NCBI GenBank assembly: GCA_030680075.1
Contig: JAUXWR010000313.1
Span: forward strand, 1-64,000
DNA: 64,000 bases
Reading direction: 5' to 3'
Origin: Legionella sp.
Lineage (GTDB): Bacteria > Pseudomonadota > Gammaproteobacteria > Legionellales > Legionellaceae
Shown: one piece after another, positions 8,579-18,080 of the stretch
Layout of the letters: each line of letters begins with the position of its first letter
Position numbering within the stretch: the first letter of the stretch is position 1
Notes under the pieces: generated by a model
Seen by the model: only the letters and a program-made list of their open reading frames with translations
Told to the model about the DNA's origin: nothing
The model's database searches: none
Program-made: the position numbers and the translations under genes

Positions 8579-10030
8579 ATGATGTTAAATTTTGATAACA
8601 GCTTTTCACGACTCCCAGGCTCTTTTTATAGCAAACAAAAGCCTGTGGCGGTTACGCGCCCTGAGTTAGTGCATGTCAATCAAAGTGCGGCGCGCTTGCT
8701 CGATCTTGCTGAAGAAGATATTAACGTTCCTGATTTCGCCAGTTATTTCTCAGGAAACACTATTTTAAAAGGGAGTGACCCACTGGCAATGGTCTATGCT
8801 GGCCATCAGTTTGGCTATTATGTGCCGCAACTTGGTGATGGACGCGCGCTCCTTTTAGGTGAAGTCGTCAATAATAAGGGTGAGCGTTGGGACGTACAGT
8901 TAAAAGGCTCAGGGATAACACCCTATTCCCGAATGGGAGATGGTCGAGCGGTGTTGCGCTCCACCATTCGCGAATATTTATGCGCAGAAGCCATGAACTA
9001 TTTAGGAATACCTACAACAAGAGCGTTATGCATCATCAGCACTAATGAGCTGGTCTATCGTGATGTACCAGAGCCAGGTGCCATCCTCACCCGCTTATCA
9101 TTATCTCACATTCGCTTTGGGCATTTTGAGTATTTTTATTACACAAACCAACATGACGCCTTAAAAGAGCTGGCCAATTATGTTCTTCAACGTCATTATC
9201 CGGACATGCCTTTTAATAAAGAAGGCTATTTACACCTGTATCGAGAAGCTGTTATAAAAACCGCGAAGCTTATTGCTCAATGGCAGGCATTTGGATTTTG
9301 CCATGGAGTGATGAATACGGATAATATGTCAATTATTGGGTTAACTATAGATTACGGCCCTTTTGGCTTTTTAGATAATTTTAATCCCGGTCATATATGC
9401 AACAGTTCTGACTGCGCCGGGCGCTATGCCTATAATCAACAACCACAAATTGCTCAGTGGAATTTGATTGCCTTGGCGCAAGCCTTAACCCCTCTTATTG
9501 AGATTGAGCAATTAAATGAGGCTTTGCAATTGTTTATGCCGGAGTTTCACCGGCAATACTTCGGACTTTTACGCCAAAAAATCGGTTTGAAAAAAGCATT
9601 TCCCACTGATGAGGCATTAATAAATGATTTGCTAAAGTTACTTGCAACAAATCAAGTTGATTATACGCTTTTTTTCCGTGCTCTAGCGACACTTGACTCA
9701 ACAGCTCAAAATAACAACTTGACGGATTTCTTTACAAGCAAACAAATTATCAACGAATGGTTAATTCATTACACCGAGCGTCTCACCAAGGAAACCGTTA
9801 GCAAAGAAGAGCGAAGACTCGCAATGAACAAAATTAACCCTAAATATATTTTACGCAATTATCTTGCGGAAAAGGCGATAGAAGATGCTTATGATAAAAA
9901 TGATTATGATGAAATAGCCAAACTTCATCAGCTTTTACAAAAGCCCTTTGATGAGCAGCCTGATAATAAGCAATATGCGGTTACTCCTCCCGACTGGTCT
10001 CATAAAATAAGCATCAGTTGTTCATCATAA
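8579..10030 (+). CDS. selO: SelO (YdiU) family protein adenylyltransferase
   Basis: SelO is a pseudokinase-fold enzyme that transfers AMP from ATP to protein Ser, Thr or Tyr, linked to redox homeostasis. This copy has 483 residues, close to E. coli YdiU. Conserved parts include LGDGRALLLGEV, QLKGSGITPYSRMGDGRA with the ATP lysine, REYLCAEAM with its glutamate, the catalytic HGVMNTDN and metal site TIDYGP, and the C-terminal SCSS expected for bacterial members without selenocysteine. The start at 8579 (or 8582) avoids overlap with the cyclase. A transcript shared with the adenylate cyclase is inferred from the 27-bp gap. Confidence 0.95.
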   Translation: MMLNFDNSFSRLPGSFYSKQKPVAVTRPELVHVNQSAARLLDLAEEDINVPDFASYFSGNTILKGSDPLAMVYAGHQFGYYVPQLGDGRALLLGEVVNNKGERWDVQLKGSGITPYSRMGDGRAVLRSTIREYLCAEAMNYLGIPTTRALCIISTNELVYRDVPEPGAILTRLSLSHIRFGHFEYFYYTNQHDALKELANYVLQRHYPDMPFNKEGYLHLYREAVIKTAKLIAQWQAFGFCHGVMNTDNMSIIGLTIDYGPFGFLDNFNPGHICNSSDCAGRYAYNQQPQIAQWNLIALAQALTPLIEIEQLNEALQLFMPEFHRQYFGLLRQKIGLKKAFPTDEALINDLLKLLATNQVDYTLFFRALATLDSTAQNNNLTDFFTSKQIINEWLIHYTERLTKETVSKEERRLAMNKINPKYILRNYLAEKAIEDAYDKNDYDEIAKLHQLLQKPFDEQPDNKQYAVTPPDWSHKISISCSS

Positions 10031-10131
10031 AGCACTATTTGTGTGGTGAAGATAGTTGAATTCCCTGACAAGACACATTGGAAAAATCCTGGTCAAAAGA
10101 CATAAGCCTTTGTCTTGCCGTATTTGACAGT

Positions 10132-10284
10132 GTATGCACAGAGTTATCCACAGAAATTGTGGGTAACTACAACTTGTATCTGGAATACTATAAATGACAG
10201 AAAGCTTTGTGCAGTAAGGGTTTGAAGAAATCAGGCAATAAGAAATAAAATCGAATAAACAAATTGGTTGGGAAAATATCCACA
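10132..10284. other. Cluster of DnaA-box-like sites in a 505-bp intergenic region
   Basis: One exact TTATCCACA (10144-10152) sits with three one-mismatch 9-mers: GTATGCACA (10132), TTACCCACA on the minus strand (10158-10166) and ATATCCACA (10276). The second and third form an inverted pair. An AT-rich tract follows at about 10325-10390. No dnaA, dnaN or gidA is nearby, so this is not obviously the chromosomal origin. The rest of 10031-10535 holds only the promoter at 10413. Confidence 0.45.
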
Positions 10285-10412
10285 AGGATAAAAGGCGCGA
10301 TAAGAATCTACCGGGTTAATGATGATAACGAAATAATTTATAAAAAAATAGTCTTGACGTAAAAATAATTTAATTTTTTTTTGACTTTTACTGTTCTATA
10401 AACTACTCATCG

Positions 10413-10441
10413 CTGACAATACATTAATGTGCTAATATAAT
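10413..10441 (+). promoter_or_regulatory. Sigma-70 type promoter for the DUF1840 gene
   Basis: CTGACA (5 of 6 matches to the -35 consensus) and an exact TATAAT are separated by 17 bp. This predicts transcription from about 10448 and a leader of nearly 90 bases before the gene at 10536. Confidence 0.6.
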
Positions 10442-10535
10442 TATACAATGTGATTTGTTTACGGTCTCCAACGTGCATCATCTGTTGATTAGAATTTGAA
10501 TTAATACGTTTTGACGAGAATAAGGATAATTCAAC

Positions 10536-10844
10536 ATGCTAATAACATTTAAAAGCGACGCTTATGAGAACCTTACCTTTTTTGAAAAGGTGGCACGTCA
10601 ATTATTATTGCTGATGGGTCATAGTGGTACGGTTCCCGGTGCTCTAAAGGCCGATGAGGTAGCCCAGGCACTCGCTAATCTGCAAAAAGGGATTGCAAAA
10701 GAGGGAAATACACCCTCCCCGGCTAAAAATGATGCCAATGAGGATGAACCAGAGATAAAACTGGGAACTCGTGCCATACCTTTAATTAATATGTTGCAAG
10801 CGGCTCTTAAAGAAAACTGCGACATTATGTGGACGCAGCGTTAA
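10536..10844 (+). CDS. DUF1840 family protein
   Basis: This 102-residue protein begins MLITFKSDAYENLTFF and continues with a helix around VARQLLLLMGHSG, GALKADEVAQALANLQKGI and the C-terminal LGTRAIPLINMLQAA. That arrangement matches the small DUF1840 family of proteobacteria, whose function is not established. There is no signal peptide. It has its own predicted promoter and sits between an origin-like intergenic region and a convergent small gene. Confidence 0.85.
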   Translation: MLITFKSDAYENLTFFEKVARQLLLLMGHSGTVPGALKADEVAQALANLQKGIAKEGNTPSPAKNDANEDEPEIKLGTRAIPLINMLQAALKENCDIMWTQR

Positions 10845-10858
10845 TCTACCCTTCTTCA

Positions 10859-11257
10859 TCACATGGACAGTGTAGCCTGATGCTCAGCAATAGCCGTGTA
10901 AGAAGGGTTTGTATGCTCTATTCTTAAAGTGGCTGAGGTGAACTCAATGCAACTTGCGATTTCTTTTGGTAAAAAACTCAAAGCAGCCAATCTGCCTTTC
11001 TCTATTTCTTGCCCCTTGTTGACAATTTCACATTGCTCATCTGTTAGAAGAACTTTGTAACAAGATATAGCTCTCTCCGGATAGCGTTCTTTTTGAGCGC
11101 TATATAGCTCTTCAGGAGATTTATAAAATAATCGATGAAATTGAGGGGATTGAGCCAAAATCCATGTATGAGAATTCTTAACATCAATTGCTTTTATAGA
11201 AATTGGCATATAATAATCAGTTGTAGCGGAAGGTTTTTTATCATCAAAAAAACTCAT
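10859..11257 (-). CDS. Hypothetical protein, 132 aa
   Basis: No family is recognised. The start at 11257 (MSFFDDKKPSATTDYYMPI) is preceded by GGAGAG at a good distance; the longer frame to 11332 runs into the R2 repeat. The product is soluble, with a central HTWILAQSPQFHRLFYKSP segment and a helical half from residue 65. It is convergent with the DUF1840 gene, with 14 bp between stops. Confidence 0.6.
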   Translation of the reverse strand: MSFFDDKKPSATTDYYMPISIKAIDVKNSHTWILAQSPQFHRLFYKSPEELYSAQKERYPERAISCYKVLLTDEQCEIVNKGQEIEKGRLAALSFLPKEIASCIEFTSATLRIEHTNPSYTAIAEHQATLSM

Positions 11258-11317
11258 GTGGTCTCTCCTTTTTTCAAAAAAACAAGCATAATAATTGGAT
11301 TGTGCAAAGGAAAATTG

Positions 11318-11500
11318 CTTTGCACAGGACAATTTTAAATCTCGGAAAAAATGCCGTCTTTGCGAACAAAGTGAAGCAATCCAGTGGCCTTGGAAAAGCT
11401 AATTGGCGCATCTATTGCTGATAAGGTCACTGGGTTGCTTCGTCTGCGACTCGCAAAGACGAGTTATTTCCCCACACTTAAAAATTGTCCTGTGCGAAGG
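11318..11500. repeat. R2 palindromic repeat, copy 2
   Basis: The outer arms CTTTGCACAGGAC and GTCCTGTGCGAAGG and the inner GTCTTTGCGAAC / GACTCGCAAAGAC arms match the 5.7-kb copy. It fills most of the gap 11258-11586, which contains no other recognisable feature. A short open frame through it (11403-11603) is not a gene. Confidence 0.85.
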
Positions 11501-11586
11501 AAAATTGGTTGATGTAATTAAATTTAATACAACCTTAATGTTCATAGCATATCATAAATATATAAATTGTTACTTTATTGGCGATT

Positions 11587-12750
11587 ATGAAGACCACAAT
11601 TGAACTGCTATGTGATGCATTTGATAGATTCAAGGAAGAATCAAAATCGGGAATTTTAACGTTCTTTCACGATAACAATAAACTCCTGGCCATACGAAAA
11701 ATTGAGGAGAGCTTGAAGCTTAATGATTTGATGAGCATACATGAGCTTCACGATGCGCTTGTTTTTATTGAAAATATCCGAGTGAAGAAGCCTGCTGAAA
11801 TAGTACGCTTTCGTGAAATATTAAGTACAACATATCTCTCATCTATTCTCGATGAACCCTATATCATCCCCCCTGAAAAAAAATGGCAAATTACCATCAT
11901 AAAAGATGATGATTTTATTCAGTTTCTAGCGGCAACCTATGATATTTTATTTAATTACTACCAAGATTCTTTAGATCGAGCAAATGGAAAATCTCCCGAA
12001 AGTGAAGTTACCTACGATCAAAAAATGCTCTCGGAATCGCAGGCCTTTCGAGACATGGAGTTAACGTCGAAAAGTGCTGAAGCAGCGGATAAATCAACAA
12101 TATTTCCCGATGTTAAGCGCAACGGCGTGACTTTTGAAAACAAAATAATTGTTCCTGAAGATAGAGAGGACATCCTTGATCCGTTCACTATAAAAACGAT
12201 TGAGAATTTTACTGGTGATAAAGTCAATACCGAAGGCTCCAGAGCTAACAAAATTTATCATTTTGGTGGTCAAATTCTTGAGGCGACGGTTCTTGGAGAA
12301 TTCACTAATACGGCAGTTTTAATAAATGACAATGACCAAATTGTAGAGCGTGGAAAAACAAAAGGTCATATAAATTGGTCTAAAGATCCGGTAACTCAGG
12401 AAATTTTTGCTACAGTCAACATTGAAATTATGACGTGTGTCTATGCGGATTATAGAAATGAAAAACCACAACAATTTCTTTCTATTGGTAGTGATGGCAA
12501 ATCATTGGTAGCACTAAACGATGATGATTTGGAAAAAATTTATAAACGCTGCGATAATGAACGATTTGGTATAACCAAAAACAATGTTGTTCCCATCTGC
12601 TCGATGAAGGCAAAATTCAAGTTAGAAGCAGAGGAAAATGGTCAGTATTACTTAAAGACAGATGAATTTTCCGCACAGTTTAATACCCCTGACTTAATCT
12701 TTAAAAATGATAATGCTATCGAACCAAGTCATCTACCTTCCTTAAACTAA
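11587..12750 (+). CDS. Hypothetical protein, 387 aa, candidate effector
   Basis: No family is recognised. The ATG at 11587 (MKTTIELLCDAF) is preferred over an upstream TTG. The first 150 residues are predicted helical and charged (RFKEESKSG, NNKLLAIRKIEESLK). A linker rich in D, E and S follows (about 135-190), then a strand-rich half (IYHFGGQILEATVLGEFTNTAV; EIFATVNIEIMTCVYADYRN). There is no signal peptide or membrane segment. No strong ribosome site is seen. It is followed in the same direction by another orphan at 12881. Two adjacent large orphans in an accessory island is typical of effector loci in this kind of genome, but that is inference. Confidence 0.7.
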   Translation: MKTTIELLCDAFDRFKEESKSGILTFFHDNNKLLAIRKIEESLKLNDLMSIHELHDALVFIENIRVKKPAEIVRFREILSTTYLSSILDEPYIIPPEKKWQITIIKDDDFIQFLAATYDILFNYYQDSLDRANGKSPESEVTYDQKMLSESQAFRDMELTSKSAEAADKSTIFPDVKRNGVTFENKIIVPEDREDILDPFTIKTIENFTGDKVNTEGSRANKIYHFGGQILEATVLGEFTNTAVLINDNDQIVERGKTKGHINWSKDPVTQEIFATVNIEIMTCVYADYRNEKPQQFLSIGSDGKSLVALNDDDLEKIYKRCDNERFGITKNNVVPICSMKAKFKLEAEENGQYYLKTDEFSAQFNTPDLIFKNDNAIEPSHLPSLN

Positions 12751-12880
12751 CATCATTTCTGGAAAAAAATCCAAAACCGTTCTGCCTCGAGATAGATGGA
12801 AACAAATCTCGAAGACTACCGCTAAAATATAATTTAGCCTATGCTCTTATAATGCAATAACGGAATTTTGCGAGAATGCC

Positions 12881-14266
12881 ATGCGTATTTCATTTAAAGA
12901 GCCAATATCGCCTCGGTATATTCATATTAATCCCAAAACTAACCGGGTGCATCTCCTGGTTCCTGTTGTGGGTGGGCAAGATATTAGTACTGATAATACG
13001 TGTAAAGCCAATGTAACATTAAAAGAGTTTTTTGAGAGTGGCGCTCTTCGTTCATTAACCGCTTATAAAAACGCATTGGAATTTGATATTGCGTTGCTTA
13101 ATGAAAATAACTTGGAGCATGAAAGTAAAGAATTTCGATTGGCGCAAATAGAGGTCTATATCGAGGCAGTCTCTGCGATGCGGTATAGCTACACTGATGC
13201 AATATACGCAGTTATGGCCAGACCTTCTAATTTGTATAGCATTCAATTAAGACCGCTTATTCTGGATCATCTATCCAAAGTAATTAATCCGGCATTTTCT
13301 ATTAACCGTGGCGATAATAGTATAGGAATCCCCTTATCCCCCTTATACAATGTAATGCAGCGCATTTATCCTCACATTACCATCCCAACTCAAGACCCCA
13401 TTGCCAGATTAACAAATGCGGTATTACACACATTACCTCCCTATCCAAGCTTTGAAGCTATTAAACATGCTTTGGAAAAACAATGTAAAGTGCTGTTTGA
13501 TTTATCCATAGATTTCACGCAGTGTTCTGATGGCACACCCGCAACCAAAGAAGCCATCGACACTATCATGTTTTTTGAAGATAATGCGACCTCAAAGGAT
13601 TATTTGGATGCCCTTTTAGGCGCTTGCGCTCCAACTATAGGAGAAAGTATTACAACGCCTTTCTATAGTATTCCAACGGCAAAGCCTACTTATGCACGAA
13701 CAGAACGCTTATCTATCATGACGCAATTTTTTCTCGCAAACCTTGCTGTATATTGCAAAGCGAAAAACATAAGCAAGCAAAATTTTGGCGCGATCTTCGA
13801 TGCCTCTCCCATTTTGAGCAGGGAGCTTGTAATGAAGGTGTTTACGGCGCTTAGTATTGGTGATGATGTGGAAAGGATTGTTTGTACTTTTTTTAACGAA
13901 CATGCGGATATATTTAGCTTATCACGGTCTTTAAACTCAGACGATATTGCCGCTATTAAACAAAAATTTGAACGCATCTGGCGAACAATCACGGCTACTG
14001 AAGAAAATCCTCATATGGATGATTTCCTGATTTTAGACCTGGACGCCACAGGAGAAACAGCTAAATTTGTTACTCATCAGGGATCTATTTGTATCAATTT
14101 CGCAGAAATTGTAGATGCCGTGGCAGCTTCCGCCAATCGACGCTATTTTGAGCGTATTCGTAAGGATTTTGCGATACATCCTGTTGAAATATCACACAAA
14201 AATGAATCAATTGCAGATTATGTAGAAATAGAACCGCCAGTTTGTATGTCTGCTATGTCAATGTAG
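12881..14266 (+). CDS. Hypothetical protein, 461 aa, candidate effector
   Basis: No family is recognised. The N-terminus (MRISFKEPISPRYIHINPKTNRVHLLVPVVGG) is strand-rich, and the remainder appears largely helical. There is no signal peptide, membrane helix or known catalytic motif. The C-terminal 40 residues contain several acidic residues (HKNESIADYVEIEPP) before a short hydrophobic methionine-rich end, compatible with a type IV secretion signal but not proof of one. A 130-bp gap follows the 11587 gene. It is convergent with recJ, with stops 2 bp apart. Confidence 0.7.
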   Translation: MRISFKEPISPRYIHINPKTNRVHLLVPVVGGQDISTDNTCKANVTLKEFFESGALRSLTAYKNALEFDIALLNENNLEHESKEFRLAQIEVYIEAVSAMRYSYTDAIYAVMARPSNLYSIQLRPLILDHLSKVINPAFSINRGDNSIGIPLSPLYNVMQRIYPHITIPTQDPIARLTNAVLHTLPPYPSFEAIKHALEKQCKVLFDLSIDFTQCSDGTPATKEAIDTIMFFEDNATSKDYLDALLGACAPTIGESITTPFYSIPTAKPTYARTERLSIMTQFFLANLAVYCKAKNISKQNFGAIFDASPILSRELVMKVFTALSIGDDVERIVCTFFNEHADIFSLSRSLNSDDIAAIKQKFERIWRTITATEENPHMDDFLILDLDATGETAKFVTHQGSICINFAEIVDAVAASANRRYFERIRKDFAIHPVEISHKNESIADYVEIEPPVCMSAMSM

Positions 14267-14268
14267 CC

Positions 14269-16002
14269 TCACGAAATAGCACGCAATGCTTCTACCAATA
14301 ATTGAAGCCGTGAGCGTCCTTTGTACACATTAATATCCAATTTATAGGCAATATGAACTTGTTTGACGCGGTAATTAGGCCAGCAATTTAAATCTATATT
14401 AAAAGCAATGGCATCAATCGGCTCTCCACCTGCTGCATGAACTAAAGTGAGTTTAAGATGGTGTTGCCCAACCAGGCGTTGATCGAGTACTTCGAATACA
14501 TTATCAAAACAAGGCTCAGGAAATTGCTGCCCCCATGGCCCTGCTGTTTGTAATAGTAGCGCGGTTTCCATGGTGATTTCTTTCGCTGTTAACGCGCCAT
14601 CGGTCATTAACTGCCCTTCGCACTGCGAAACATCAAGGTGTCTAGCCACTTCCAAAGTGAAAGCCTCTTGAAAAGCTGAAAAATTATCGAGCGTTAAACT
14701 TAAACCGGCAGCCATTGCATGACCGCCAAACTTAGTGATTAATCCTGGATTATCTTTATCCACCGCCGCTAATACATCACGGATATTTAAGGCCGATACT
14801 GAGCGCGCTGAGCCTTTAAGCTCCGTGTCATTCACTTGCGCAAAGGCAATAACAGGGCGATGGTAACGTTCTTTTAAACGCCCGGCCAAAATCCCGATTA
14901 CGCCCTGGTGCCAGGTATTATCTAACAAGCATAAGGCTACGGGCAATTTTTGCGAATGTTCCAGTTTTTTTGTTAATTTTTCCACAGCGATTAACGCCTG
15001 CTCTTTCATTTCCGCTTCAATCACGCGTCGTTCATGATTTAATTCATTAAGTTGCTCTGCAAAATCGCGTGCCTTATTAATATCATCACAAAGTAAACAT
15101 TCTATTCCAAGCGACATATCATCAAGCCGCCCTGCGGCATTTAATCGAGGTGCTACGGCAAAACCAAGGTCACTTTCGCGCAGTCGAGTAATATCGCGCC
15201 CGGCAATATCAATCAGAGCTTTAATGCCTGGTCGGCACAACCCTTGTCGTATGCGGGTTAAGCCCTGATTGACTAAAATGCGATTATTCTGATCAAGTGC
15301 TACCACATCCGCTACAGTACCTAAGGCGACAAGATCGAGAAATTGCGACATATTAGGTTCAGGAATTGATTGGGCAGTAAACCAGCCGTCATTGGTTAAA
15401 TGACGTCGCAACGCAAGCATTACATAAAAAATAACCCCGACCCCTGCAATTGACTTGCTGTTAAATTCATCGCCAGTTTGATTGGGATTAACAATAGCGC
15501 AAGCCTTTGGCAGTGTCTCGGCGGGTAAATGATGATCGGTAATTAAAACATCAATGCCCACCTCGTTAGCCGCATCGACTCCTTCTATGCTGGCAATACC
15601 ATTATCGACGGTAATAATTAAATCAGGCTGCCATTTTTTAGCCACGTCAACAATAGCAGGTGTCAGACCATAACCAAATTCAAAGCGATTGGGAACTAAA
15701 TAGTCAACATGTGCCGCGCCCATCGTCTTTAGTGCGGCAATGGCAACAGCCGTTGATGTAGCGCCATCGGCATCAAAATCGCCAATAATTAATATCCGCT
15801 GTTGTTTTTCCAGCGCAATTTTCAAGCGGGCGCAGGCTTTATCAATATCGCTTAACGTATTAAAGGGCAAAAGGGTTTGCAAGCGTTTATCGAGTTGTGT
15901 TTCATCGGTAATACCGCGTGTTGCGTAAATTCGTTGCAAGACTGGTGACATCTGTCCTAACGCCGGTACTGATTCAGGTAGTTCTCTTTGTTTGATAAGC
16001 AT
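14269..16002 (-). CDS. recJ: Single-stranded-DNA-specific exonuclease RecJ
   Basis: RecJ degrades single-stranded DNA 5' to 3' in recombination and mismatch and base-excision repair. The 577-residue product has all the DHH phosphoesterase motifs: IIGDFDADGATST near residue 76, ITVDNGIASIEG, LITDHHLPAE, and later the DHHA1 motif FGGHAMAAGLSL. The length is normal. The start at 16002 overlaps the end of the upstream RpfE-type gene by 29 bp. It is the last gene of an alaC-rpfE-recJ run. Confidence 0.96.
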   Translation of the reverse strand: MLIKQRELPESVPALGQMSPVLQRIYATRGITDETQLDKRLQTLLPFNTLSDIDKACARLKIALEKQQRILIIGDFDADGATSTAVAIAALKTMGAAHVDYLVPNRFEFGYGLTPAIVDVAKKWQPDLIITVDNGIASIEGVDAANEVGIDVLITDHHLPAETLPKACAIVNPNQTGDEFNSKSIAGVGVIFYVMLALRRHLTNDGWFTAQSIPEPNMSQFLDLVALGTVADVVALDQNNRILVNQGLTRIRQGLCRPGIKALIDIAGRDITRLRESDLGFAVAPRLNAAGRLDDMSLGIECLLCDDINKARDFAEQLNELNHERRVIEAEMKEQALIAVEKLTKKLEHSQKLPVALCLLDNTWHQGVIGILAGRLKERYHRPVIAFAQVNDTELKGSARSVSALNIRDVLAAVDKDNPGLITKFGGHAMAAGLSLTLDNFSAFQEAFTLEVARHLDVSQCEGQLMTDGALTAKEITMETALLLQTAGPWGQQFPEPCFDNVFEVLDQRLVGQHHLKLTLVHAAGGEPIDAIAFNIDLNCWPNYRVKQVHIAYKLDINVYKGRSRLQLLVEALRAIS

Positions 16003-16825
16003 TAATGAATCCTCTCCATAGCCTACGCCACCAATGGCTTTTGGGGGTCAGGTAAGCTTTGTTGTTCCAAAACCATCGCACCTTGTAGTTGCATAAATTG
16101 GCACGCAGATGGTCAAAATTCGCAGATGTTTGTTGGGTTATAAGTAAAATTACATCATCGGATACCCTGTTTAAGGCTCCCTCGCGGGAATTCGATGAAA
16201 ATTCATCAGGAAAGTGATTAATAAGTGGCTCATTATCCGTTATGATTTTTTTATTACTATCTATCGTAAATACCCCACTTCCATAAAACCATAAACCATT
16301 AACGGGAAGTTTATCCTGACGTTGATTATTGACAGGATGCGCGCTCAGGAACATTTGTAACTCAGTCATTATGCGCTGCCAATATAATGATTTATCCATT
16401 TTATCCAAAACCGGCATCATGGAGCGATGTAACATTAAATGAGTGGGCGGACTCACCAGCTCGGACTTGTTATCAACATTAACTAACCAGGTATGAGCGT
16501 TATGGTAGTGAAGTTTTATTCCTTCTTCACCAAGAAAAGACGCGACCTCAGCAAATAAACGCCGTGACTCGTCATCCGTTAGCGGCAATGACGCACCTTC
16601 TGCAACGATCATGGCATCGTTATGGGTCGCTTCCCAATAAATGGGAGCGGCTACTATCCATTTACCGGTGAGTTGATAATACTGACGCAGGAAATCACCA
16701 ATAGGCGGGTTAGTTGCATCATACCCAAGGCTTGCTAAAAAATTTAATCCCCAATCATGTTGAGTTACCAGGGATTTGCTCTCTAAAGGCACGCAATCCG
16801 TATCGCCATTAATAATAACATCCAT
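15974..16825 (-). CDS. RpfE-type protein, related to phosphoglycerate mutase-like proteins
   Basis: This 283-residue soluble protein ([16 protein letters not shown] at the start) resembles the RpfE regulatory protein group, sometimes annotated as cofactor-independent phosphoglycerate mutase. It shows PIYWEATHNDAMIV, LHYHNAHTWLV and LPVNGLWFYGSG, typical of that group. A catalytic activity is not established, and the metal ligands of true iPGM are not apparent. Adjacency of rpfE and recJ is also known from Xanthomonas, which supports the call. The start overlaps the alaC stop by one base. Confidence 0.7.
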   Translation of the reverse strand: MDVIINGDTDCVPLESKSLVTQHDWGLNFLASLGYDATNPPIGDFLRQYYQLTGKWIVAAPIYWEATHNDAMIVAEGASLPLTDDESRRLFAEVASFLGEEGIKLHYHNAHTWLVNVDNKSELVSPPTHLMLHRSMMPVLDKMDKSLYWQRIMTELQMFLSAHPVNNQRQDKLPVNGLWFYGSGVFTIDSNKKIITDNEPLINHFPDEFSSNSREGALNRVSDDVILLITQQTSANFDHLRANLCNYKVRWFWNNKAYLTPKSHWWRRLWRGFINAYQTKRTT

Positions 16826-18018
16826 TAAATTGCCTTTAAGTAGCCATCTCGCTTAAATAATAATTTAATATTACGTAAGGCCTGACGAATGCGTTGATTA
16901 TTCTCGATGAGTCCGAAACGCACAAAACCATCCCCTTGCGCCCCAAAACCAATTCCTGGAGATACCGCAACAAATGCTTCTTTTAAGAGATATTTTGAGA
17001 ATTCAAGCGAGCCTAAATGCTGATAAAAATCAGGTATTTTAGCCCAGACAAACATTGTAGCTTTGGGTCTCTCTACCTGCCAGCCAATGTCATGCAGCCC
17101 ATCACATAACGCATTTCGTCTTTGCTCATACAATGCACAAATTTCATGGACACAATCATCGGAGCCTTCCAGCGCTGCAATAGCTGCAACTTGAATGGGT
17201 GTGAAGGTGCCATAATCAAGGTACGATTTTATTCGGGTTAATGCGGCAACCAATTCCTCATTTCCACAAGCAAACCCCACTCGCCACCCTGGCATGTTGT
17301 ACGATTTGGACATTGAATAAGTTTCAATAGCAATATCAATAGCACCCGGAACTTGCAAAATAGATGGTGCTTTATATCCATCAAAAACGATATCAGCATA
17401 AGCCAAATCATGAATAATCCAGATACTGTGTTTTTTCGCTAAAGCAACAACCCGCTCAAAAAAATCATAGTCAACGCAATGCGTACTGGGATTGGCGGGA
17501 AAATTTAAAACAAGCGCTTTGGGTCTTGGCCAGGTTTGTTCAATAGCGACTTCAATGGCCTCTAAAAATTGATTCTCATCAATCAAGGGGATTTGTTTAA
17601 CGTTTGCGCCTGCAATAATAAATCCGTAAGTATGAATAGGATAAGCGGGATCGGGAACCAGAATCGTATCGCCAGGGCCGCTTATCGCCAAGGCAAGATG
17701 AGCCAGGCCTTCTTTGGAGCCGATGGTGGTTAGCACTTGCTTTTCACTATCCAGTTCAATATCGTAATTTCGTTTATACCAGCCGGCCATGGCACGACGA
17801 AGACGTGGAATACCTTTGGACATTGAATAACGATGCGTATCAGGGCGTTGCGCCGTTTCTATTAATTTATCGACAATGTGCTTTGGAGTAGGTTGGTCGG
17901 GGTTGCCCATGCCGAAATCAATGATATCCTCTCCACGCGCTCGTGCCTCAGACTTTAACTGGGTCATGGTGTTAAAGACGTAAGGAGGCAAGCGTTTAAT
18001 GCGCGGAAATTGGCTCAT
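16825..18018 (-). CDS. alaC: Alanine-type aminotransferase (class I/II, PLP)
   Basis: This 397-residue fold-type I aminotransferase begins [16 protein letters not shown], typical of AlaC/Yfd[23 protein letters not shown] (substrate-binding), [12 protein letters not shown] and [16 protein letters not shown], with the PLP lysine in SMSKS, are all present. It would make alanine from pyruvate with glutamate as donor. It heads a minus-strand run with the RpfE-type gene and recJ, and is divergent from the Mth938 gene with 62 bp between starts. Confidence 0.9.
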   Translation of the reverse strand: MSQFPRIKRLPPYVFNTMTQLKSEARARGEDIIDFGMGNPDQPTPKHIVDKLIETAQRPDTHRYSMSKGIPRLRRAMAGWYKRNYDIELDSEKQVLTTIGSKEGLAHLALAISGPGDTILVPDPAYPIHTYGFIIAGANVKQIPLIDENQFLEAIEVAIEQTWPRPKALVLNFPANPSTHCVDYDFFERVVALAKKHSIWIIHDLAYADIVFDGYKAPSILQVPGAIDIAIETYSMSKSYNMPGWRVGFACGNEELVAALTRIKSYLDYGTFTPIQVAAIAALEGSDDCVHEICALYEQRRNALCDGLHDIGWQVERPKATMFVWAKIPDFYQHLGSLEFSKYLLKEAFVAVSPGIGFGAQGDGFVRFGLIENNQRIRQALRNIKLLFKRDGYLKAI

Positions 18019-18080
18019 GATTTAACCTTTGTATTATGATACATTTGTCGCTAGTATAAATTAATGTTTGACTTAAAACC

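Noticed and set aside
10025..10285. An 86-codon minus-strand frame in the DnaA-box region
   Set aside because: No family resemblance, no good ribosome site, unusual residue composition, and it lies across the intergenic DnaA-like sites; most likely fortuitous.
10132..10390. Calling this the chromosomal replication origin
   Set aside because: No dnaA, dnaN, rpmH or gidA nearby; the evidence supports only an origin-like or DnaA-binding region.
11403..11603. A 66-codon frame upstream of the 387-residue orphan
   Set aside because: Mostly translated R2 repeat; overlaps the true start.
15974..16825. Firm naming as phosphoglycerate mutase
   Set aside because: The metal ligands of true cofactor-independent mutases are not visible; RpfE-type is the safer label.
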